The notes: generated by a model not told the origin, from the letters alone. DNA of 64,000 nucleotides from Chitinophaga hostae (GCF_018224885.1 NZ_JAGTXB010000008.1:1-64000), one strand, 5' to 3'. Positions 24,274 to 33,648 are shown, numbered from the stretch's first letter. Numbers and translations: made by a program.

Positions 24274-25563
24274 ATGGCCTCTTACAAGGAAACGCTGGAC
24301 TATCTTTTTGCACAGCTGCCCATGTTTACGCGGGTAGGCGCCAGTGCTTTTAAAACCGATTTACATAATACCCTTGCATTGCTGGAAAAACTACAACATC
24401 CGCAGCATGCGTTTAAAACCATACACGTTGCCGGCACCAATGGAAAAGGATCTTCCAGCCATATGCTGGCAGCCATTTTCCAGCAGGCAGGCTATAAAAC
24501 AGGGTTATATACTTCTCCTCACCTGCTCGATTTCAGGGAACGCATCCGGATCAACGGGCAAATGGTGCCCGAAGATTTTGTGATCCGTTTTACGGAGCAG
24601 ATGCGTACACATATCACGGACATAGCACCCTCTTTCTTTGAACTTACTGTAGCCATGGCGTTCAGCTATTTCCAGCAGGAAGCAGTTGATATCGCCATCA
24701 TCGAAGTTGGTTTGGGCGGGCGACTGGACAGCACCAATGTGATTACACCAGAGTTATCACTGATTACCAATATCAGTTATGATCATAAAAATATCCTGGG
24801 CGATACCTTGCCGAAAATTGCATCAGAGAAAGCCGGTATTATCAAAGCCGGCGTGCCTGTGGTGATCAGCGAAACACAATCAGAAGTACAGGATGTTTTC
24901 GTTAATACGGCCGCCGCATTAAATGCACCCATCCACTTTGCCGACCAGGAATGGATGGAATCTTCCAGCGCTATTGAAGGCAACCACCTCGTTATAACGT
25001 TACTGGATACACGACAACAGCAGATGCGTCGTTTTCAGCTGGATCTGAACGGCCAGTACCAGGAAAAGAATGTAATGGGCGTGCTGTCATCGGTCAAAAT
25101 ATTACAACAAAATGGGTGGCATATTACCTGGGAACATATCAGCGGGGCATTATCTCATGTAAAAAAACTCACCGGCTTAAGGGGCCGCTGGGAAGTAATA
25201 CAGCAACATCCGCTCACGGTGCTGGATGTAGGCCATAATGAAGCGGGAATCCGGGAAGTAATGGAGCAGCTGGGGCATGTCAACTATCAGCAACTGCATA
25301 TTGTAGTAGGTTTTGTAAAGGACAAGGAAGTAGAAAAAGTATTGCCGTTATTTCCTGTCAATGCCCGTTATTACTTTTGTAAAGCTTCCATTCCGCGTGC
25401 CATGGATGAAATGGCCCTGTCTGAAATGGCCGCTGAAAGCGGATTACAGGGACATGCATTCGCTTCAGTACAGGCGGCACTGCAGGCGGCCAGGCAACAT
25501 GCCCAGCCGGATGATATGATTCTTGTTTGTGGTAGTTTCTTTATTGTGGCAGAAGTGATGTAG
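24274..25563 (+). CDS. folC: Bifunctional folylpolyglutamate synthase/dihydrofolate synthase
   Basis: Mur-ligase-fold enzyme that joins glutamate to dihydropteroate and extends folate polyglutamate tails. In 429 residues the ATP-binding loop is HVAGTNGKGSSSHMLAAIF (about 50-68), followed by YTSPHLLDFRERIRING, the FolC signature, and EVGLGGRLDSTNV, SYDHKNILGDT and GRWEVIQ further on; the C-terminal domain opens with LDVGHN. Length and motifs match bacterial FolC. Its stop is one base from the stop of the convergent NUDIX gene. Clustering with a tonB gene is frequent in Bacteroidota and does not imply a functional link. Confidence 0.96.
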   Translation: MASYKETLDYLFAQLPMFTRVGASAFKTDLHNTLALLEKLQHPQHAFKTIHVAGTNGKGSSSHMLAAIFQQAGYKTGLYTSPHLLDFRERIRINGQMVPEDFVIRFTEQMRTHITDIAPSFFELTVAMAFSYFQQEAVDIAIIEVGLGGRLDSTNVITPELSLITNISYDHKNILGDTLPKIASEKAGIIKAGVPVVISETQSEVQDVFVNTAAALNAPIHFADQEWMESSSAIEGNHLVITLLDTRQQQMRRFQLDLNGQYQEKNVMGVLSSVKILQQNGWHITWEHISGALSHVKKLTGLRGRWEVIQQHPLTVLDVGHNEAGIREVMEQLGHVNYQQLHIVVGFVKDKEVEKVLPLFPVNARYYFCKASIPRAMDEMALSEMAAESGLQGHAFASVQAALQAARQHAQPDDMILVCGSFFIVAEVM

Positions 25564-25564
25564 G

Positions 25565-26122
25565 CTACTTCATCGTCATTTTACCCAGATGCAGTAACGC
25601 GTAGAAGATGCAGGTGGTATGCAGGCTGTGTACTATTTTATTATCCAATACGAGTTGCTGCAGTTCTTCCAGCGGCATAATCACCACTTCAATTTCTTCG
25701 TTGTGATCCAGTTGCTGATCCTGCACTTTTACCCCGCCCGTAGCGAGAAACATATGCGTGTAGTTATTGCTGGAAGCCGTGTTGGGCGCGATGGTGCCCA
25801 ATGGTACCCATTCTTTGAATTCATAGCCGGTTTCTTCCAGCATTTCCCGTTTCATAGCAAACAAAGGTGAAGGGTCTGTGGCGTCCATGGTGCCTCCGGG
25901 GATTTCCAGCAGCGTTCGGCCTATCCCCTGCCGGTATTGACGGATCATGATCACCTGCCCGTCTTCACGCAGCGCTACCCCATTCACCCAGTTGTTGTAC
26001 TCCAGCACATAATAAGGCGCTACTATTTTACCCGCCGGGGTTTCACATTTGTCGACACGCGCTGTTAACCATGCGTCCTTAAACAAATATTCCGAAGAAA
26101 GTAATTTCCAATCCATATTCAT
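25565..26122 (-). CDS. NUDIX hydrolase, ADP-ribose pyrophosphatase-like
   Basis: A 185-residue NUDIX enzyme. The box is recognisable as GGTMDATDPSP followed by REMLEETGYEF; the first catalytic glutamate (GX5E) is replaced by Asp and one residue is inserted, but REUxEExGU is intact. The surroundings (EYNNWVNGVALREDGQVIMI and RQYRQGIGRTLLEIPGG) resemble ADP-ribose/nucleoside-diphosphate-sugar hydrolases. Cytoplasmic housecleaning role expected. It begins 12 bases after the BstA-like gene and may be transcribed with it and with the ABC ATPase gene. Confidence 0.88.
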   Translation of the reverse strand: MNMDWKLLSSEYLFKDAWLTARVDKCETPAGKIVAPYYVLEYNNWVNGVALREDGQVIMIRQYRQGIGRTLLEIPGGTMDATDPSPLFAMKREMLEETGYEFKEWVPLGTIAPNTASSNNYTHMFLATGGVKVQDQQLDHNEEIEVVIMPLEELQQLVLDNKIVHSLHTTCIFYALLHLGKMTMK

Positions 26123-26134
26123 AATTTCAATGCT

Positions 26135-26662
26135 TTACCAATCCATCCTTTCTTTCAGGCGCAGTATATGCTCCAGGTGATGTTTGCCATGCCACGCATA
26201 GTTGGCGGCATGTGTTTTAAGATGATGTTGCGTGCCATTAACGGGATGTATAAATGTACGTTCCCATTCAGCAGCGGTTAAATGTTCCATGAGGTTCACC
26301 CATCGGGTATGCAGGGCATGCAGCAGGGTGATGGATATATTGATGGGGGTATATTTTACGTCCGGCAGTTCAGCCCAGGCCCCTTCCTCGTATGGTTTGA
26401 TGAGGGGGTTATCTTCTGTAAGCGCCAGTTTCATCCGTGTATAGCCATTCATATGGCTATCGGCCAGGTGATGCACCACCTGTGCTACCGTCCAGCCTTC
26501 GGGGCGATAGGGTGTTTGCAACTGGTACTCATCCAGCTGCTGCACCGCTATTTCCACCAGCTGCGGCAGATAGCGGATGTCATTAATGAATCCCTTTAGC
26601 ATTTCGGGAGAATAGGCTGGCAGCGGTTCAAAACGGCCAATAGGATATTTTAGTGCTTCCAT
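26135..26662 (-). CDS. DinB-family YfiT/BstA-like protein, probable bacillithiol transferase
   Basis: A 175-residue four-helix DinB protein. GWTVAQVVHHLADSHMNGYT and the later NYAWHGKHHLEHI supply the three metal-binding histidines; LALTEDNPLIKPYEEGAWAE is characteristic of Bacillus YfiT (BstA), which conjugates bacillithiol to electrophiles. The bshB1 gene at 9555-10283 shows that bacillithiol is likely made here. Assignment as a transferase is by similarity to memory of the family; a hydrolase role is the older annotation. It lies 12 bases after the ABC ATPase gene. Confidence 0.82.
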   Translation of the reverse strand: MEALKYPIGRFEPLPAYSPEMLKGFINDIRYLPQLVEIAVQQLDEYQLQTPYRPEGWTVAQVVHHLADSHMNGYTRMKLALTEDNPLIKPYEEGAWAELPDVKYTPINISITLLHALHTRWVNLMEHLTAAEWERTFIHPVNGTQHHLKTHAANYAWHGKHHLEHILRLKERMDW

Positions 26663-26674
26663 CCGGTTTATGAT

Positions 26675-27439
26675 TTATTCTTCCCGCAGATCCTTACCGG
26701 TAAGATGAATGAATACGTCTTCCAGGTTGGCTTTTTTCACTTCCTTCTTTCTTTCAAAACCCGAAGATACCAGCTGATCGATCAGCGTATCCGGCGAATC
26801 GATGGCAATGATACGTCCGGTGTCTACGATCGCGCAGCGGTCGCACAAAAACTCGGCTTCGTCCATATAATGTGTGGTGATTACCACGGTGGTTCCCTGG
26901 CTGCGTACCTGCTGGATCAGATCCCAGAGGTTGCGTCTTGCCTGTGGATCAAGCCCTGTGGTGGGTTCGTCCAGGAATATGATCTGTGGTTTATTAATCA
27001 GTGTGGTGGCAATGGAAAACCGTTGTTTTTGTCCGCCGGAAAGCTCTTTGAACTTTGCTTTGGCCTTATCTTCCAGGTTAAACATGCCCAGGAGTTTCAT
27101 CGGTTCAACGGGCTGGTTGTACAGACCGCCAAACATTTCTATCAGTTCTACCAGGTTAAGTCCGGGGTAATAGCCGGAGCTCTGGAGCTGAACGCCGATG
27201 ATCTTTTTTATATTATTAGGATCTTTGTCCAGGTCGTATCCACCTACCATCACTTTCCCTTCCGTTTTATCACGGAGTGTTTCAATGATTTCCAGGGTAG
27301 TGGATTTGCCGGCGCCATTGGGGCCTAACAGGCCAAAGATCTCTCCTTCATACACCTCAAAGCTGATCCCTTTTACCGCGGTAAATTCCCCATACTTTTT
27401 CACCAGGTTGCTTACCGTTATGATCTTTTTCTTTTCCAT
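26675..27439 (-). CDS. ABC transporter ATP-binding protein
   Basis: A 254-residue ATPase with Walker A GPNGAGKST, signature LSGGQKQRFS, Walker B IIFLDEPTTGLDP and the switch histidine in TTHYMDEAEF. The sequence resembles the ABC-2 type exporters (YhaQ/NatA/DrrA-like), which pair with a separate permease. No permease gene is next to it, as the neighbours are the BstA-like gene and an intergenic repeat element. Its transport substrate is unknown. First gene of a likely three-gene unit (ATPase, BstA-like, NUDIX) with spacings of 12 bases. Confidence 0.92.
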   Translation of the reverse strand: MEKKKIITVSNLVKKYGEFTAVKGISFEVYEGEIFGLLGPNGAGKSTTLEIIETLRDKTEGKVMVGGYDLDKDPNNIKKIIGVQLQSSGYYPGLNLVELIEMFGGLYNQPVEPMKLLGMFNLEDKAKAKFKELSGGQKQRFSIATTLINKPQIIFLDEPTTGLDPQARRNLWDLIQQVRSQGTTVVITTHYMDEAEFLCDRCAIVDTGRIIAIDSPDTLIDQLVSSGFERKKEVKKANLEDVFIHLTGKDLREE

Positions 27440-27484
27440 GGGGCCAAATTAGTAAAAGAATGGGAATTATGCGGGAAAAACGAA

Positions 27485-27691
27485 GGGGATCGCCTTCGGC
27501 GATTGTCTTTGGGCAGGATTAGATTGATTTTGATGATTATTCTGATTTCATTTCCTTTTATGCAGGCATATACTTTATATCTAAAAGCTCTCGCAATAGG
27601 ATAAAAATATTTTATCTGAAAAAGCTAAAATCATCAAAATCACTAAAATCAATCTAATCCTGCCCAAAGACAATCGCCGAAGGCGATCCCC
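27485..27691. repeat. Palindromic element, family A copy 2
   Basis: The outer arms start GGGGATCGCCTTCGGCGATT and stay exactly complementary for 47 bases (27485-27531 and 27645-27691), then become imperfect. The first 30 or so bases equal those of the element at 18990-19187. It lies downstream of the CAP-domain gene and upstream of the ABC ATPase gene. Confidence 0.88.
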
Positions 27692-27693
27692 TT

Positions 27694-27724
27694 TGCATTT
27701 TACTAACTGCTAACAGCTAATAGC
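27694..27724. repeat. TGCATTTTACTAACTGC repeat abutting a stop codon
   Basis: The word TGCATTTTACTAACTGCTAA, then CAGCTAATAGC, ends one base before the CAP gene stop codon. Near-identical words are at 55822-55853 and, in reverse, at 5626-5695. Confidence 0.6.
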
Positions 27725-28213
27725 TTACTGCTTTATAAACACCTGCGTGAAGAAGGTAATCCTGCCTTTGTCGGCGGTACCGATACCAATCAGGGTATAG
27801 TCGCCCAGCATATTTTTACGGTGACCAGGGCTTTTGATCCAGCCGTTTACCACTGCTTCTGCATCAAGGGTACCATAGGCCACGTTTTCAGCGGCGCTGG
27901 CTACGCGTCCCATTTTCTTGGATACATTGGCGACACGTTCTTCAAATCCTTCATGTCCGAAACCGGTGCTGCCATTCGCCATATCACGGCTATGGCGGCG
28001 GGCCTGCTGGCTGATGGTGGCATCCAGCTGCAAAGGCTTCAGTCCCTTGGACTGACGGAACTTGTTGGTATAGTAAAGGATCTGGTCATCCATACTACCA
28101 CCGGCGTTACTGCTGTCTGCCGCGTGGGTAGCACGTGAACACGCACTCACCTGGAAAAAGGCAAACATAGCGAACAATAACGCAAAGATCCGTTGGTTCT
28201 TCAAAATCAACAT
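27725..28213 (-). CDS. CAP/SCP-domain lipoprotein
   Basis: A 162-residue secreted CAP (SCP/PR1-like) protein. The signal region ends in FFQVSAC, giving a plausible lipobox cysteine near residue 25. The CAP domain shows QARRHSRDMANGSTGFGHEG, ENVAYG and NGWIKSPGHRKNML, with the two histidines and glutamates of the typical pocket. Bacterial single-domain CAP proteins are exported and mostly uncharacterised; roles in wall binding or protease activity are unproven. It stands alone between fbp and the ABC gene, with palindrome and repeat next to the stop. Confidence 0.88.
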   Translation of the reverse strand: MLILKNQRIFALLFAMFAFFQVSACSRATHAADSSNAGGSMDDQILYYTNKFRQSKGLKPLQLDATISQQARRHSRDMANGSTGFGHEGFEERVANVSKKMGRVASAAENVAYGTLDAEAVVNGWIKSPGHRKNMLGDYTLIGIGTADKGRITFFTQVFIKQ

Positions 28214-28309
28214 AGAATAAAAATGGTTAATAATTAAAAATGAATAATGAACTGTTTAGTTTAGACCGCTAAAACTACCGGAGGTTTAGCAAGTGTTATA
28301 CCAGAAATT

Positions 28310-28355
28310 AAAAACGGTGTATAGTGAACATTTTGTATTCACCATACACCGTTTT
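28310..28355 (-). terminator. Bidirectional-looking terminator after fbp
   Basis: Stem AAAAACGGTGTATAGTGAA against TTCACCATACACCGTTTTT with a short A+T loop, 18 bases past the fbp stop. On the minus strand it ends in TTTTTAATTT; on the plus strand TTTTTACAG and a run of nine T follow. Confidence 0.85.
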
Positions 28356-28372
28356 TACAGTTTTTTTTTGTG

Positions 28373-29383
28373 CTATTCGTTTATGATATGCTGCCAGGTA
28401 TCCATCATATTTTTGGAACCGATAAAAATAGGCATGCGCTGGTGCAATTGTGCCGGTTTCAGTTCCAGCAGGCGTTGTTTACCATTGGCCATAGACACGC
28501 CTCCCGCCTTTTCCATGATAAAAGACATGGGGTTACACTCGTAGCAAAGCCGTAAACGGCCGGAGGAATATTTGCCAAAAGCCGGGTACATAAAAATACC
28601 TCCCTGGATCAGGGTACGGTGTATTTCTGCTACCATGCAGCCCACAAAGCGATGGCGGTATATGCGGTCGTTTTCGTTCCGGGCCATGAAATGATCGATG
28701 GACTTGCGGATCTTCTCCTCGTATAAATGATAATAGCCCACATTTACGGAGAAAATATCGCTGTCGACAGGGCATTTCAGGTTGGGGTGCGACAGGCAGA
28801 ACTCTCCGATGGAAGGATCGAGGGTGAAGCCCTGTACGCTGCGGCGGGTAGCATATACCATCATGGTAGAAGAACCGTAGATAATGTAACCGGCGGCGAT
28901 CTGACGGGTTCCCGGTTGCAGGAAGTCCTCCAGCTCACACTCCGTACCTTCCGGACTAAGACGGCGATAAACGGAGAAAATAGTACCGATAGATACATTC
29001 ACGTCGATATTACTGGAACCGTCGAGGGGGTCCATCAGTACTACATACTTAGATTTTTTGGAATGCTCGTCGTGAAACGGAATAAAATTTTCATTTTCTT
29101 CAGAAGCGACTCCGCAGCAGGAAATGCTGGTTTCCAACGAATTAATGAATTGTTCGTTGGCAAATTCATCGAGCTTTTTTACGGATTCTCCTTGTACATT
29201 GGTTTTGCCGGCTTCTCCTAAAATATCTGCGATACCGGCTTTATTTACTTCCACATTGACCCTTTTAGCTGCCAGCCCTATATCGCGCAGCAAACCGGAT
29301 AACTGGCCTGTAGCGCCCGGATAATTCCGCAACTCCTGGATGGTGAACTCATCCAGGGTCATTACTTTTTGCTTAAGATTCAT
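28373..29383 (-). CDS. fbp: Fructose-1,6-bisphosphatase class I
   Basis: Gluconeogenic enzyme that hydrolyses fructose 1,6-bisphosphate to fructose 6-phosphate. The 336-residue protein carries the metal and substrate site VLMDPLDGSSNIDVNVSIGT, GSSTMMVYATRRSVQGFTLD, and YSSGRLRLCYECNPMSFIME before the C terminus, all class I hallmarks. Length is normal. Divergent from the aspartokinase gene across 140 bases; no regulatory link is evident. A TAATTTCG sequence 24 bases before the start resembles the minus-7 element. Confidence 0.97.
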   Translation of the reverse strand: MNLKQKVMTLDEFTIQELRNYPGATGQLSGLLRDIGLAAKRVNVEVNKAGIADILGEAGKTNVQGESVKKLDEFANEQFINSLETSISCCGVASEENENFIPFHDEHSKKSKYVVLMDPLDGSSNIDVNVSIGTIFSVYRRLSPEGTECELEDFLQPGTRQIAAGYIIYGSSTMMVYATRRSVQGFTLDPSIGEFCLSHPNLKCPVDSDIFSVNVGYYHLYEEKIRKSIDHFMARNENDRIYRHRFVGCMVAEIHRTLIQGGIFMYPAFGKYSSGRLRLCYECNPMSFIMEKAGGVSMANGKQRLLELKPAQLHQRMPIFIGSKNMMDTWQHIINE

Positions 29384-29523
29384 AACGTTAGGTTGTACGG
29401 ACGAAATTAACGGAATTGGAACTATTTTAACGGGACCGTCATTTATCTATAAACAGATTTTAAAACAATTCTAAACTTGTCTTACTTTGCCGAATAATTT
29501 TTTAAAAGAAGATAAAGTATCAT

Positions 29524-30792
29524 ATGAAGGTTTTCAAGTTTGGTGGCGCAAGTTTAGAAAGTGTTGAACGTATCCGGCAGGTGGCGCAGATAGTGCAATC
29601 ATTCCCGGAAGAAAAACTCCTCATTGTTATTTCAGCCATGGCAAAAACGACCAACGAGCTGGAAAAAGTAGCAGAGAGCTTTTTTCTCCGGAAACGTGAA
29701 ATTGCCGCACAATTACTTTTTAACATTGAGCAGCAGCACCTCAATGTAGCCGAGGCATTGCTGGGCACCCGTGAACATCCGCTGTTTACACAGCTGCAGC
29801 AGTTCTTCACAGAAGCAGAATGGACCCTGGGTGAAAAGCCGATGCGCACCTACGACTATTATTACGATCAGCTGGTAAGCCTGGGTGAATTACTCAGCAC
29901 CGCTATTGTAAGCGCATTCTTTAACAGTGTAGGCATCCACAATACCTGGCTGGATGTAAGGGATGTATTCCGGACAGACGACAACTTCCGCGATGCCAAT
30001 ATTGACTGGGTTTATACCCAGCGGCAGGTAACGGAAAAAGTAGTACCGCTTTTTGATAAAGCCAACCTCGTGATCACACAGGGCTTTATTGGCAGCACCG
30101 ACCAGAACGAAAGCGTAACATTGGGCAGGGAGGGCAGTGACTACTCCGCCGCCGTTTTCGCGAATATGCTGGATGCCGAAAGCCAAACCATCTGGAAAGA
30201 CGTGGAAGGCTTAAAGAACGCGGATCCCAAACTGTTCCCCAATACAGTGAATATACCAGAGATCAGTTATGGAGAAGTGATTGAAATGGCCTACTATGGC
30301 GCCCAGGTAATACACCCCAAAACCATCAAACCGCTGCAGAACAAACAGATCCCGCTGCTGGTAAAATGCTTCCTGGATAAAAATCTGCCCGGCACCGTGA
30401 TCAGGGAAACCTCAGATGTAAAACAACTACCCCCGATCATCGTTCTGAAAAAGAACCAGGTATTACTGAATATCACCTCCAAGGACTATTCTTTTATTAC
30501 GGAAGACAAGATCAGCGACATTTATGAGATCTTCCACGGTCTGAAGGTGAAAATCAACCTGATGCAGAATGGCGCCATCAATTTTTCCTGCTGTATTGAT
30601 AATAACCCGGAAAAGATAGAACTCCTGATCAAGACCCTGCACCAGCAATTCAAGATCGTGTATAATGAGGGGCTGGAGCTGCTAACAGTGCGTTATTATC
30701 ATAACGGCTTGCTGGAAGAACTGAGCGACGGCCATACTATCCTTTTAGAACAAAGATCACCCGCTACCGTACAGCGTCTTTGGAAAAAATAA
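29524..30792 (+). CDS. lysC: Monofunctional aspartate kinase
   Basis: Phosphorylates aspartate at the head of the lysine, threonine and methionine pathway. In 422 residues the kinase domain opens with KFGGASLESVERIRQ and has the ATP/aspartate site TLGREGSDYSAAVFA; two ACT domains for feedback control occupy about 310-422. A second aspartokinase, fused to homoserine dehydrogenase, is encoded at 61200-63644, so this isoenzyme may serve lysine and cell-wall diaminopimelate while the other serves threonine; that split is inference. Its promoter should lie in the 140 bases shared with fbp, where TTACTTTG (29482-29489) resembles the minus-7 element. Confidence 0.93.
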   Translation: MKVFKFGGASLESVERIRQVAQIVQSFPEEKLLIVISAMAKTTNELEKVAESFFLRKREIAAQLLFNIEQQHLNVAEALLGTREHPLFTQLQQFFTEAEWTLGEKPMRTYDYYYDQLVSLGELLSTAIVSAFFNSVGIHNTWLDVRDVFRTDDNFRDANIDWVYTQRQVTEKVVPLFDKANLVITQGFIGSTDQNESVTLGREGSDYSAAVFANMLDAESQTIWKDVEGLKNADPKLFPNTVNIPEISYGEVIEMAYYGAQVIHPKTIKPLQNKQIPLLVKCFLDKNLPGTVIRETSDVKQLPPIIVLKKNQVLLNITSKDYSFITEDKISDIYEIFHGLKVKINLMQNGAINFSCCIDNNPEKIELLIKTLHQQFKIVYNEGLELLTVRYYHNGLLEELSDGHTILLEQRSPATVQRLWKK

Positions 30793-30866
30793 ATTTATCC
30801 AGTAAAAATATTTCCCCCCTCTGTGCAACTTTTTTTGTACCCGTTCGTCTTTAGTAAAAATGAGGT

Positions 30867-31145
30867 ATGAAAAAAGTTGCTATCGTTTTATGTCTGAGTA
30901 CCCTGGTAATGCTGATGCTGGTATTAGGAGGGAAAATGGCAGGCCGTGGCCACCTTTCGGCCAATAACCCGGACGAACTGCCTATATATCTGATTACCCT
31001 CGGTAATTTCCGGGAAACCCCTGTTACTCCCAGTACCCAGTCGTATACTGTAACTGAAACGCAAACGGTTCCCCTTGAAACGATAAGAGAGGCGGTTAAC
31101 ATCGCGCTTAAATACTACCAGGATAACTATAGCAGTAGTCATTAA
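30867..31145 (+). CDS. Small exported or membrane protein, unknown
   Basis: A 92-residue frame beginning MKKVAIVLCLSTLVMLMLVL, a clear signal or anchor, followed by polar sequence with the repeated Thr-rich stretch ETPVTPSTQSYTVTETQTVP and a C-terminal helix (LETIREAVNIALKYYQDNY). Not recognised. It is on the strand of its neighbours, 74 bases after the aspartokinase and 56 bases before the TonB-dependent receptor. The signal sequence makes it a credible gene. Confidence 0.6.
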   Translation: MKKVAIVLCLSTLVMLMLVLGGKMAGRGHLSANNPDELPIYLITLGNFRETPVTPSTQSYTVTETQTVPLETIREAVNIALKYYQDNYSSSH

Positions 31146-31201
31146 GACCCAAAGATTTATTGGTTTATAGCTTTTGAGAAAAATACAACGGAAACGATAG
31201 T

Positions 31202-33646
31202 ATGAAAACGATCATCGTCGCCCTGGGAATGCTTATTGGTTGCAGCTTCACCGCATTTGCACAACAACCCAACTCCACAGGAAAAATTACACTGACAATT
31301 ACAGACAATGCAGGCAAACCCCTGCCCTTTACCACTGTAATGCTGAAGAAGGTAAAAGACTCTGCCCTCGTGAAGGGAGAAATGACCATTGAAAATGGTT
31401 CCTGCGCTTTTGAAAAAATTGCCAACGGACACTATTTCATACAGGCCTCCCAAATGGGGTATACCACTTCCTACAGCACCGCATTCCAGGTAGATGCTGC
31501 CCACAAAACCATCGCGCTGGGCAATATGCAGTTACCCCCCCTGGGCAAAAACCTGCAGGCAGTAAATGTAACTGCACAAAAGCCATTTATAGAAAGTTCC
31601 GCCGGTAAAACGGTGATGAATATAGAAAATAGTGTAAGCGCAGCCGGTAATACCGCACTGGATCTACTCCGCAGAGCGCCGGGTGTGCAGGTAGACAATA
31701 ACGAAAACGTTACCCTGAAAGGTCAGAGCGTAACCGTGATGATAGATGGCAAACTGACTTATTTAAGCGGCGAACAGCTGACCAATCTCCTGAAAACCAC
31801 TCCGGGAGAAAGTATTGCGTCGATAGAAATACTGACCAGTCCTTCCGCCAAATATGATGCATCCGGCAATGGCGGTATCATCAACATAAAAACCAAAAAG
31901 GGAAAACTGACGGGCATAAACGGTAATATAAATGCTACCCTTACCCAGGCCAAATATGGCCGCTATGGCATCTCCGGTAATGTCAACTGGCGCACACAGA
32001 AATTTAACCTGTTTGGTAATTTCGACCAGGGCGACTACCCCCGGATGGTAACACGCGATTATAAAAGATCAGTTAAAGAAGGCGATGGCAGCACTACTTT
32101 TATGCAGCAAGGCGTATTTCAGCGCAACCGCTTCAAAAACAACTACCTGAAAGTAGGCCTGGATTACTTTGTCAACGACAAACATACCATCGGCGTGCTG
32201 GCCAATGGCTTCAAAAATGCCTTCAGTAACCAGATCTACAGCAATACCAACCTGGGCCGGCCTGCTATGCCTCCGGATTCTACCGTGAATTCGCTTACTG
32301 TTAATGACAACAAGTTTGATAACATCGCGGTGAACCTTAACTACAAAGGCGTGCTGGATACTGCCGGCGGACGGGAAATCAGTTTTGATGCCGACTATGC
32401 CCAGTTTAACAACCACCGCTTTATGCAACTGAATGACAGTTTGTATGATGCGCATACGAAAATAAACCGCAATCCAAACAGTATCCGCACTACAGGCGGA
32501 ACACAGGTGATCATAAAAAGTTTGAAAACAGACCTGAGCTGGCCACTTGGTAAAGAAAGCAAGCTGGAAGCCGGCGCCAAAGTGAGTTTTGTCACCACCA
32601 CCAACGCATTGCAGTTCGATTCCCTGTACCATGGCGTTTACCTGCCTTCCCCTTCGCTGAGCGACCGGTTTAATTACCAGGAAGATGTGTATGCCGCCTA
32701 CGCTACCTACAGGCAACAAATTGCCAAAACGAACCTTCAGCTGGGCTTAAGGGTGGAAAACACCGCGTCTACCGGCCACTCTTTCACAACCGATAATTAT
32801 GTAAAACGTAATTACACCGACTTCTTCCCGAATGTTACGGTAGAACAAAAACTGAATGATAAAAATAAGCTGAGCCTGGCCATGTCGCGCAGGATAGAAA
32901 GACCCCAGTACGGCCAGCTGAATCCTTTTATGTTTTATCTCGACAAATACACCTATTTCCGGGGTAATCCATATCTGAGGCCACAATACAGTAACATAGC
33001 GGAATTGGCCTATACCTTAAAAGATAAGTATATCGCCACCCTGCGTTACAGCCGGATAAAGGACATGATGGAAGAATTTATAACGCAGGACGACAGCACC
33101 AAAGCATCCATCAGCACAGAACGTAACTATGATAAAACGGATATCTACAGCCTGTTGTTAACATTGCCTGTACAGGTGACCAAATGGTGGAGCAGTGATA
33201 ACAATGTGGATCTTTCCTATAACAAATACCGCTTTGAGGATCCCAAAACCAACGAGCCTTTCAGCCGTTACAACTTCAACTATTATATCAACAGCACCAA
33301 TACCATTACCCTTCCGCATGATATGAAACTGGAAGTAATGGGCTATTACAATTCCCCGTTTGTGTTCGGTATTTTCAGGGGTTACAGTCAGTATAACCTG
33401 AACCTGGGTATACAGAAAATGTTCCTGAATAAAAATGCTACGGTGAAGCTGAGTTATAACAATATTCTGCGCAACGAGAGCTATCGTGGCGCCGCAGAAT
33501 TTGCCAATCTGAATATGAGTATTTTTAATACCTGGCAGTTCCGGACCGTTAACCTTTCCTTCAGCTACAAATTCGGTAACGCAAGCATTAAAGCTGCCAG
33601 GGAACGCAAAACCGGCACCAGCGACGAACAGAACAGGGCAGGCTGA
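31202..33646 (+). CDS. TonB-dependent outer-membrane receptor, OMP beta-barrel family
   Basis: An 814-residue receptor-type protein. A signal peptide (about 1-20, ending AFAQ) is followed by a carboxypeptidase-regulatory-like beta-sandwich (about 25-110, GKITLTITDNAGKPLPFTTV), a plug-like domain (about 125-225, AGNTALDLLRRAPGVQVDNN and SIEILTSPSAKYDASGNGGI) and a beta-barrel of the outer-membrane protein beta-barrel family running to the end. No SusD partner lies nearby, so it is not part of a standard glycan locus; a nutrient, peptide or siderophore uptake role is possible. The stop is two bases from the convergent nuoN stop. Confidence 0.88.
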   Translation: MKTIIVALGMLIGCSFTAFAQQPNSTGKITLTITDNAGKPLPFTTVMLKKVKDSALVKGEMTIENGSCAFEKIANGHYFIQASQMGYTTSYSTAFQVDAAHKTIALGNMQLPPLGKNLQAVNVTAQKPFIESSAGKTVMNIENSVSAAGNTALDLLRRAPGVQVDNNENVTLKGQSVTVMIDGKLTYLSGEQLTNLLKTTPGESIASIEILTSPSAKYDASGNGGIINIKTKKGKLTGINGNINATLTQAKYGRYGISGNVNWRTQKFNLFGNFDQGDYPRMVTRDYKRSVKEGDGSTTFMQQGVFQRNRFKNNYLKVGLDYFVNDKHTIGVLANGFKNAFSNQIYSNTNLGRPAMPPDSTVNSLTVNDNKFDNIAVNLNYKGVLDTAGGREISFDADYAQFNNHRFMQLNDSLYDAHTKINRNPNSIRTTGGTQVIIKSLKTDLSWPLGKESKLEAGAKVSFVTTTNALQFDSLYHGVYLPSPSLSDRFNYQEDVYAAYATYRQQIAKTNLQLGLRVENTASTGHSFTTDNYVKRNYTDFFPNVTVEQKLNDKNKLSLAMSRRIERPQYGQLNPFMFYLDKYTYFRGNPYLRPQYSNIAELAYTLKDKYIATLRYSRIKDMMEEFITQDDSTKASISTERNYDKTDIYSLLLTLPVQVTKWWSSDNNVDLSYNKYRFEDPKTNEPFSRYNFNYYINSTNTITLPHDMKLEVMGYYNSPFVFGIFRGYSQYNLNLGIQKMFLNKNATVKLSYNNILRNESYRGAAEFANLNMSIFNTWQFRTVNLSFSYKFGNASIKAARERKTGTSDEQNRAG

Positions 33647-33648
33647 TC

